From contig JAKSTQ010000008.1 in NCBI GenBank assembly GCA_024402475.1, positions 1 to 64,000 of the forward strand: a DNA stretch of 64,000 nt, in the 5' to 3' direction. The position numbers were made by a program, and so were the translations under genes. Origin of the DNA: Treponema sp. GTDB taxonomy: Bacteria; Spirochaetota; Spirochaetia; Treponematales; Treponemataceae. The notes below the pieces were generated by a model that saw nothing but the letters and a program-made list of their open reading frames with translations, had not been told where the DNA came from and searched no databases. Shown here piece after piece: positions 58,216 to 64,000 of this stretch. The number at the start of each line of letters is the position of its first letter. Position 1 is the stretch's first letter.

Positions 58216-61200
58216 TCAGGTTGTCCACACAGAAGAAACATGCGGCATGTCATTTAATGTCTGAATAAGTTCAGGGTCATTTGGAGCCGTCATCTGTGTG
58301 TTTGCCTTAATAGTATATAGACCGTTAGGTGTGTCTATATGAAAATATACTGAACAATCACCCGATTTGGCAAATAAAAGATTGCGTAAATCGTAAAGTT
58401 CTGTTTCCTGAGTAAAAAGGCTGTCAAGCTTGATATGGAGTTCCTTAACTGTATGAACCTGCAGTGAATTCAAGTCTTCTAAAGATTCTACAATAAAAGA
58501 AGGAGTTTCGCGGCTTACATCAATGTTTCCTTTAAATGCATAAACATGCTGGTCTTCAAGACGGCCTTTTAGGGTTTCCCAGATTTTAGGGAAGATTGTA
58601 AGGTCAATCTGTCCGTTAAAATCATTGATTTTTGCAAAAGCCATTTCAGGACCTGCGCCTTTTTTTGTTATGATGCTTCTAAGTTCACTGAGCATACCGA
58701 TTGCGGTATAGGTTTTGCCTTTTGGTTTGTTGCGCCAGTTATTGGTTGCAGGAGTACTGTCAATAATGGATTTTGTAAGTTGAGCTTCCCGGCTGAATGT
58801 CAGGGAATTTACTGTTGAGCACTGTTCCATGACCTGTTTGTATTCATCAAGAGGGTGACCGGAAACATAACAGCCGATACATTCTTTTTCTTCGTTGAGT
58901 TTTTCCATTGCCGGAAGATCTTCAACTTCTTCAAAAACAAAATCTTCAAATTCTTTTTCGCCCGTTCCTTCAAAGAGGCTTCCCTGGCCGTAAGCATTTC
59001 CAGTACGTTTTTGAACACAATATTGAACAGCACTTTCCAGGTTATGAAGGAGAGTAGGTCTGTTGATGCCGAATTTATCAAAGGCACCTGTCTTGATGAG
59101 AACTTCTATTGCTTTATTGTTTACAAGTCGTTTATGGTCGTCAGAAAGAGCAGTAGCGCGTTCAACAAAATCCATAAAGTCTTTGTAAGGACCGTTTGTC
59201 TGTCGTTCAAGAACAATGGCAGCACTGGCCGCATCACCCATTCCCTTGATTCCTCTAAAACCAAAGACAATGCGGCCGTCAATAACATCAAATACTGAAT
59301 CTGAACGGTTAACATCCGGTGGATCAACTGCAATTCCCATGTTGCGGGCTTCTTCGATATATTTTGGAAGTGTATCAGTTGAAGTAATTTCGTTTGTTAA
59401 GTTTGCAGCCATGAATTCAGCGGCATAGTTTGCCTTAAGGAATCCTGTACGGTAAGCAAGAACGGAGTAGGCTGCGGCGTGAGATTTATTGAAACCGTAT
59501 CCCGCAAACGGAACCATGATTTCAAAAATGTCGCCTGCATGTTCTTCTGTGTGCCCCTGTTTAAGTGCACCTTCGATAAATTCCTTTTTCTTGCCCATGA
59601 GGACGTCGATTTTCTTTTTACCCATGGCACGGCGGAGCATGTCGGCACCACCAAGAGAGAATCCGGCAATTTTCTGGGCTACCTGCATAACCTGTTCCTG
59701 GTAAACCATTACGCCGTAAGTTTCTTTAAGCAGCGGTTCAAGACAAGGATCAGGGTAGTGGATCGTTTCAGGCTTCCATTTACCGTCAATGTACTGAGGA
59801 ATGTAATCCAAAGGACCAGGACGATAAAGGGCGTTCAAGGCAACAAGCTCTTCAATACAGTGAGGCTGACACTGACGAAGAATTTTCTGCATTCCCGGAC
59901 TTTCAAACTGGAAGATTGCAACGGAGTCACCGCGGCAGAAAAGTTCGAAAGTCTTTTCATCAGTGTCAGAAATTTCAGCTGTTGAAAATTCTGGTGTTCC
60001 TTCTGGTCTGTGTTTGTTGATGATTTCTTCTGCGTAACGGATTAAGGAAAGTGTCTTTAATCCAAGGTAGTCGAATTTTACAAGGCCGCATGGTTCAATA
60101 ATATCCATTGTGTACTGAACTGCGGTTTTCATTTTACCGTCGGCATCCTGAAGTGCAAATACAGGCGCCCAGTCAGGAAGCGGTGTAAGACCGATTACCA
60201 TTCCGGATGCATGAAGTCCGGTATTTCGGATCAGGCCTTCAAGTTTTGAACAAAGCTGGAAAAGGCGCTGGTATTTTGGATCATCTTTATATGGAATAAG
60301 TTTACCGCCGTCTGGCATTTTTTCTGTCGGCGGATTAAATGCATCTTTGAATTTTGCTTTAGGGCTTTCTGGAATGCAGCTTTTAAGGAGTGCAACTTCA
60401 GAAAGCGGAATTTCAAGAATGCGGGCAACGTCTGCAAGACAGTTCTTTGGTTTTAATGTACCAAAGGTTACGATATGACCAACGTTTTCTTCGTGGTAAA
60501 GATCGCGGGTATGCTGGATGATTTCCTGGCGATAGTCGAAGTCCATGTCAACGTCAAAGTCCGGCATGGAAACGCGTTCAGGGTTTAAGAATCGTTCAAA
60601 AATAAGACCGTATCGGAACGGATCAATGTCTGTAATACCAAGACAGTAAGCAACAAGAGAACCTGCACCGGAACCTCGTCCAGGCCCGATAGGAATTCTG
60701 TGTTTCGGAATATTGTGAACTGTATCCCAGTCAGATTTTGACCAGTTGATGAATTCCCATACGATAAGGAAGTAACCTGCAAAACCCATTCCAGTAATGA
60801 TTTCAAGTTCGTAGTTAAGTCGTTCCTGGATTTCCGGATTCTGGTAGGTGTCAGGGTAGCGTTTTTTAATTCCTTCCTGTACAAGGTGAATCATGTAGTC
60901 GTTCTGGTTTGACTGGTAGTCCTCGCCGTGTGTCTGGAATTCTTTTGGAAGTTCAAAGCGGGGAAGTGTGCCTTTAAGTTCTGGTGTTGAGTATTGAAGA
61001 ATTTCAAGGTTACACATATCAGCAATTTTTGAAGTATTGGAAATCATTTCTTCCATTACTTCATCTGTAAAGCCTTCAATTCCGCGGAAAAGCTGACGCA
61101 TTTCATCTTCTGATTTGATGTAGAATTCAGGATGAATGGTTCCGTCATCGTCAGTACCCATAGGTTTGTTGTTGACGTCTGTAAGAGTCTTTTTATAGGA

Positions 61201-61938
61201 AATTGAAGTCAACGCATGCTGGGCTTCAAAGTCGTCTTTGTTTGTGTAGTGAGCATCGTTTGTAAGGACGATAGGAATATCAAGGTCTCTTGCAAGTTTT
61301 AAAAGGCGTGGAGCAACATAACGCTGTTCCTGCATGCCGTGATCCTGGATTTCGATATAGTAATGGTCAGGACCAAAAAGATCTTTGTATTTCTTTGCAA
61401 CTTCGTAGGCTTCTTCTGTACGGCCGTTTGCAAGCAGCTGAGGAATTTCTCCTGCGATACATGCAGAAAGACAGATGATGCCTTCGTGGTATTTTTCAAG
61501 AAGTTCAAAGTCAATTCGTGGACGTCCGAATCCCTGTCCTTCTGTATAACCGATTGAGTTGAGCCAGCACATGTTTTTGTATCCGGTCATATTCTGGCAC
61601 AAAAGAATCAGGTGAAAATATTTACAGCCTTTGCCGCCTTTCCCATATGGTGCGCGGTTGGCCTCTTTGTGATTCCCGTAAGCAACGTAAAATTCACATC
61701 CTACAATAGGATTGATATCATTAACGTGGCAGAGTTTTTCGAAGTTCAATGCGCCGAACATGTTGCCGTGGTCTGTAAGGGCAATAGCTTTCATATTAAG
61801 CTGTTTTGCCTTTGCTACGATGGAATCTATTTTCTGTGCGCCATCAAGAATAGAGTAGTCTGAGTGAACGTGAAGATGTACGAATTTTGATTCCGGAGTT
61901 CCTTCTGGAGCCGGGTCGAAAACATGATAATCTGCCAT
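58216..61938 (-). CDS. dnaE: DNA polymerase III subunit alpha (DnaE)
   Basis: Replicative polymerase, 1240 residues. Starts with a PHP domain (FVHLHVHSDYSILDGA, ALTDHGNMFGALNF), then the catalytic PDFDVDMDFDYRQE aspartates and the GPGRGSGAGSLVAY finger region, the QEQVMQVAQ/AGGAD-type helix-hairpin-helix area, and a C-terminal OB domain (GQIDLTIFP). It is DnaE1-type: no 3'-5' exonuclease insertion as in PolC. Slightly longer than E. coli DnaE (1160). AAGG precedes the ATG at 61938. Heads dnaE-yggT-recG. Confidence 0.96.
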   Translation of the reverse strand: MADYHVFDPAPEGTPESKFVHLHVHSDYSILDGAQKIDSIVAKAKQLNMKAIALTDHGNMFGALNFEKLCHVNDINPIVGCEFYVAYGNHKEANRAPYGKGGKGCKYFHLILLCQNMTGYKNMCWLNSIGYTEGQGFGRPRIDFELLEKYHEGIICLSACIAGEIPQLLANGRTEEAYEVAKKYKDLFGPDHYYIEIQDHGMQEQRYVAPRLLKLARDLDIPIVLTNDAHYTNKDDFEAQHALTSISYKKTLTDVNNKPMGTDDDGTIHPEFYIKSEDEMRQLFRGIEGFTDEVMEEMISNTSKIADMCNLEILQYSTPELKGTLPRFELPKEFQTHGEDYQSNQNDYMIHLVQEGIKKRYPDTYQNPEIQERLNYELEIITGMGFAGYFLIVWEFINWSKSDWDTVHNIPKHRIPIGPGRGSGAGSLVAYCLGITDIDPFRYGLIFERFLNPERVSMPDFDVDMDFDYRQEIIQHTRDLYHEENVGHIVTFGTLKPKNCLADVARILEIPLSEVALLKSCIPESPKAKFKDAFNPPTEKMPDGGKLIPYKDDPKYQRLFQLCSKLEGLIRNTGLHASGMVIGLTPLPDWAPVFALQDADGKMKTAVQYTMDIIEPCGLVKFDYLGLKTLSLIRYAEEIINKHRPEGTPEFSTAEISDTDEKTFELFCRGDSVAIFQFESPGMQKILRQCQPHCIEELVALNALYRPGPLDYIPQYIDGKWKPETIHYPDPCLEPLLKETYGVMVYQEQVMQVAQKIAGFSLGGADMLRRAMGKKKIDVLMGKKKEFIEGALKQGHTEEHAGDIFEIMVPFAGYGFNKSHAAAYSVLAYRTGFLKANYAAEFMAANLTNEITSTDTLPKYIEEARNMGIAVDPPDVNRSDSVFDVIDGRIVFGFRGIKGMGDAASAAIVLERQTNGPYKDFMDFVERATALSDDHKRLVNNKAIEVLIKTGAFDKFGINRPTLLHNLESAVQYCVQKRTGNAYGQGSLFEGTGEKEFEDFVFEEVEDLPAMEKLNEEKECIGCYVSGHPLDEYKQVMEQCSTVNSLTFSREAQLTKSIIDSTPATNNWRNKPKGKTYTAIGMLSELRSIITKKGAGPEMAFAKINDFNGQIDLTIFPKIWETLKGRLEDQHVYAFKGNIDVSRETPSFIVESLEDLNSLQVHTVKELHIKLDSLFTQETELYDLRNLLFAKSGDCSVYFHIDTPNGLYTIKANTQMTAPNDPELIQTLNDMPHVSSVWTT

Positions 61939-62082
61939 TTTTAATACCTTATATTAATATAGCATAAAAAAGGCATTTTTTCTATTCAGAACTCATTCAT
62001 TTTATGTATATCTTGAAAATTTCCCCTTTTTGTTGTATTCTGTGATTTAATATTATACCTATATAAAAAAGAAGGTTTTTCT

Positions 62083-63840
62083 ATGGCAATCGATGAAAAA
62101 TTACAGACAATCAGACACAGCTGTGCTCACGTTATGGCTCAGGCTGTCAGAAGACTTTATCCGGGAACAAAAATCGCTATCGGTCCTGCAATTGATAACG
62201 GTTTTTACTATGATTTTGATTTTCCGGAAGATGTAAAATTCTCTGAAACCGATTTTGCTGCAGTAGAAAAAGAAATGCGTAAAATTCTTGCCGGAAATTT
62301 TGATTTTATCCGCAAGGAAGTTTCTAAAGAAGAAGCACTTAAACTTTTTGCTGACGAACCATATAAGGTTGAACTTATTAACGACCTTGAAGATGGCAGC
62401 GTAATTACAACATACCAGCAGGATGACTACCTTGACCTTTGCCGCGGTCCTCATGTTGCAAACACAAAAGAAATCAATGCACAGGGATTTAAGCTTGCAA
62501 AAGTTGCAGGTGCATACTGGCGCGGTGATTCAAACAACAAGACATTGACTCGTGTTTATGCTTACTGTTTTGCAAAGCCAAATGATCTTAAAGATTACCT
62601 TAACATGCTTGCAGAAGCAGAAAAGCGCGACCATCGTAAACTTGGTACAGAACTTGACCTTTTCCATCTTGATCCGGATGATCCTGGACAGATTTTCTGG
62701 CATCCAAACGGCTGGCAGATGTATGTGACATTGCAGGATTATATCCGCGAAAAAATCGTAAAAGACGGATATGTAGAAGTTAACACACCTGCAGTTATGC
62801 CAAAAGTTCTCTGGGAACGTTCAGGTCACTGGGCACATTACCAGAAAAACATGTTCACAACTGAATCAGAAAAGAAACAGTTCGCAATTAAACCAATGAA
62901 CTGTCCTGGCCACCTTGAAATTTTCAACAGCCGCAGCCGTTCATATAAAGACCTTCCAATGCGTATCGCTGAATTTGGTCACTGTGTACGCAATGAACCA
63001 TCTGGAACTCTTCACGGTATTATGCGTGTACGCGGTTTTGTTCAGGATGATGCTCATATTATCTGTACAGAAGAACAGATTGAATCAGAAGTAGAAAAGT
63101 TCTGTAAACTCCTTATTGATGTTTACAAGGATTTTGGATTTGACAAAAACCTTCTTGTAAAACTTTCTACAATGCCAGAAGATCATGTCGGTGACCTTGC
63201 AACATGGGAAAGAGCAGAAAAAGCACTTGGTGATGCATGTAATGCTGCAGGAATGCAGTATGAAATCCAGCCTGGAGAAGGTGCATTCTACGGACCAAAA
63301 CTTGAATTCACATTGATTGATGCTCTTGGCCGTCAGTGGCAGTGTGGTACAATTCAGCTTGACTATCAGCTTCCTTCTGCAGAACGCCTTAACGCACAGT
63401 ACATTGGTGCTGATAACCAGAAACATCATCCGGTTATGCTTCACCGTGCAGTTCTTGGTTCTCTTGAACGCTTTATGGGTATCCTTATCGAAAACTATAG
63501 TGGTGCTCTTCCTACATGGCTTCATTTTGAACAGGCAGCTGTAGTTCCAGTTGGAAATGACTTCAATGAATATGCTCAGAAAGTCTGTGACAAAGTTCGT
63601 GCAGCAGGAATCAGAGTTCATGCATACACATCAGATGACAACATGAAGTCAAAGATTAAGTCAATTTCTACTGAACACAGAACTCCATATATTCTTGTTG
63701 TTGGAGAAAACGAACAGAAAGAAGAAACAGTTACATGCCGTTTCAGATTCTCAAGCGGAATCCAGCAGAGAACATTCAAAGTAGATGAATTTATTTCTTA
63801 CGTAAGAGAAAAGATTGATTCACACTACAACGGAATCTAA
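62083..63840 (+). CDS. thrS: Threonyl-tRNA synthetase lacking the TGS domain
   Basis: Class II synthetase charging tRNA-Thr, 585 residues. It begins directly in the editing domain: [11 protein letters not shown] supplies the H-x3-H pair and DLCRGPHV the third/fourth ligands. The catalytic core follows, with [20 protein letters not shown] and [17 protein letters not shown], and then the anticodon domain. The N-terminal TGS domain (~60 residues) of the E. coli type is absent, and no upstream start in frame could supply it because stop codons and the promoter (TATTAT/TATACC region, 62050-62060) precede it. GAAGG lies eight bases before the ATG. A hairpin terminator follows. Confidence 0.95.
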   Translation: MAIDEKLQTIRHSCAHVMAQAVRRLYPGTKIAIGPAIDNGFYYDFDFPEDVKFSETDFAAVEKEMRKILAGNFDFIRKEVSKEEALKLFADEPYKVELINDLEDGSVITTYQQDDYLDLCRGPHVANTKEINAQGFKLAKVAGAYWRGDSNNKTLTRVYAYCFAKPNDLKDYLNMLAEAEKRDHRKLGTELDLFHLDPDDPGQIFWHPNGWQMYVTLQDYIREKIVKDGYVEVNTPAVMPKVLWERSGHWAHYQKNMFTTESEKKQFAIKPMNCPGHLEIFNSRSRSYKDLPMRIAEFGHCVRNEPSGTLHGIMRVRGFVQDDAHIICTEEQIESEVEKFCKLLIDVYKDFGFDKNLLVKLSTMPEDHVGDLATWERAEKALGDACNAAGMQYEIQPGEGAFYGPKLEFTLIDALGRQWQCGTIQLDYQLPSAERLNAQYIGADNQKHHPVMLHRAVLGSLERFMGILIENYSGALPTWLHFEQAAVVPVGNDFNEYAQKVCDKVRAAGIRVHAYTSDDNMKSKIKSISTEHRTPYILVVGENEQKEETVTCRFRFSSGIQQRTFKVDEFISYVREKIDSHYNGI

Positions 63841-63863
63841 TCAGTTCATTACTGTGTAAATGA

Positions 63864-63906
63864 AAAATCCTTAAAGCCTGTAAACGGTTTTAAGGATTTT
63901 TTTTGT
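63864..63906. terminator. Terminator between thrS and the last gene
   Basis: AAAATCCTTAAA (63864-63875) / TTTAAGGATTTT (63889-63900), inner GCC/GGT pairs, and a T-run on the plus side. The A-run on the other side lets it also serve the minus-strand gene. Confidence 0.85.
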
Positions 63907-63918
63907 TTCTATTAAACT

Positions 63919-64000
63919 TTATTTTGTGTAAGTTATTAAGATTTCTTCGATCTTGTCTTTCTGCGATAAAAAGATTTCTACAAGAGCAGGATCAAAGTGA
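63919..64000 (-). CDS. C-terminal end of an HD-GYP domain protein (partial)
   Basis: Too short for usual gene calls. On the minus strand, 26 codons read HFDPALVEIFLSQKDKIEEI and on to a TAA at 63919-63921. H-F-D-P-x-L-V-x-x-F is the standard ending of HD-GYP cyclic-di-GMP phosphodiesterase domains, often fused to a receiver. The rest lies right of the window, so the N-terminal domains are unknown. Confidence 0.7.
   Translation of the reverse strand, partial: HFDPALVEIFLSQKDKIEEILITYTK

Overview
The window reads as a chromosomal segment of a spirochaete, most likely a gut or rumen Treponema. The sequence is moderately AT-rich and very gene-dense. The gene content fits a motile Gram-negative-type spirochaete: chemotaxis (cheR, cheB), flagellar chaperones (fliS, flgN), a FliL-like protein, sigma-28 and sigma-54 type promoters, a LolA-like carrier, a gene order parE / protein phosphatase / parC, and a GH10 xylanase lipoprotein suited to plant polysaccharide. 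I see no rRNA or tRNA genes, CRISPR array, insertion sequence or prophage. No gene-free stretch exceeds 300 bases.

Layout. 1-2928 (+): a terminator, a small membrane protein, cheR-cheB. 2900-9778 (-): a long run of vanW-like, adenylation enzyme, carrier protein, hrpB helicase (split by a frameshift), polyprenyl synthase, TPR protein and RseC-like protein. 9822-13468 (+): rlmE, a LysM/M23 envelope peptidase, a FliL-like protein, then a membrane protein / ECF sigma / zinc-binding anti-sigma operon. 13475-18930: hflX (-), an 872-residue repeat-bearing membrane protein (+) behind a sigma-28 type promoter, and a conserved cytoplasmic protein (-). 19059-30919 (+): xylanase, purE-purM-purN, grpE-dnaK-dnaJ, then two SpoIIE-type phosphatases and a STAS protein behind a second sigma-28 type promoter. 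31020-33569 (-): leuS. 33699-40232 (+): parE, LMW phosphatase, parC, a DUF1848 protein, rpsU, yigZ. 40237-42611 (-): histidine phosphatase, glyA. 42785-45676 (+): hslO, an acidic protein, a zinc-ribbon membrane protein. 45786-46709 (-): fliS-flgN behind a third sigma-28 type promoter. 46876-55478 (+): ftsH, lolA-like, rodZ-like, rimO, a UvrD-family helicase, and a group-2 sigma factor behind a near-perfect sigma-54 promoter. 55475-61938 (-): recG, yggT, dnaE. 62083-63840 (+): thrS. The window ends in the 3' end of an HD-GYP-like gene (-).

How the genes work together. The regulatory signals are the most interesting content. A -24/-12 sigma-54 element precedes a stand-alone sigma-70 family factor, which suggests an RpoN-to-second-sigma cascade resembling RpoN-RpoS of Borrelia. 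Three sigma-28 type promoters place fliS-flgN, a partner-switching phosphatase operon and an orphan two-TM protein in a possible motility regulon. The second phosphatase of that operon has lost several metal-ligand aspartates. Several genes have a good -10 box only 7-10 bases before the start codon and no usable Shine-Dalgarno sequence, which suggests leaderless transcripts. A VanW / DltA-like / DltC-like trio without DltB or DltD may be an uncharacterised envelope-modification module. All functional calls come from reading motifs; no database search was run.
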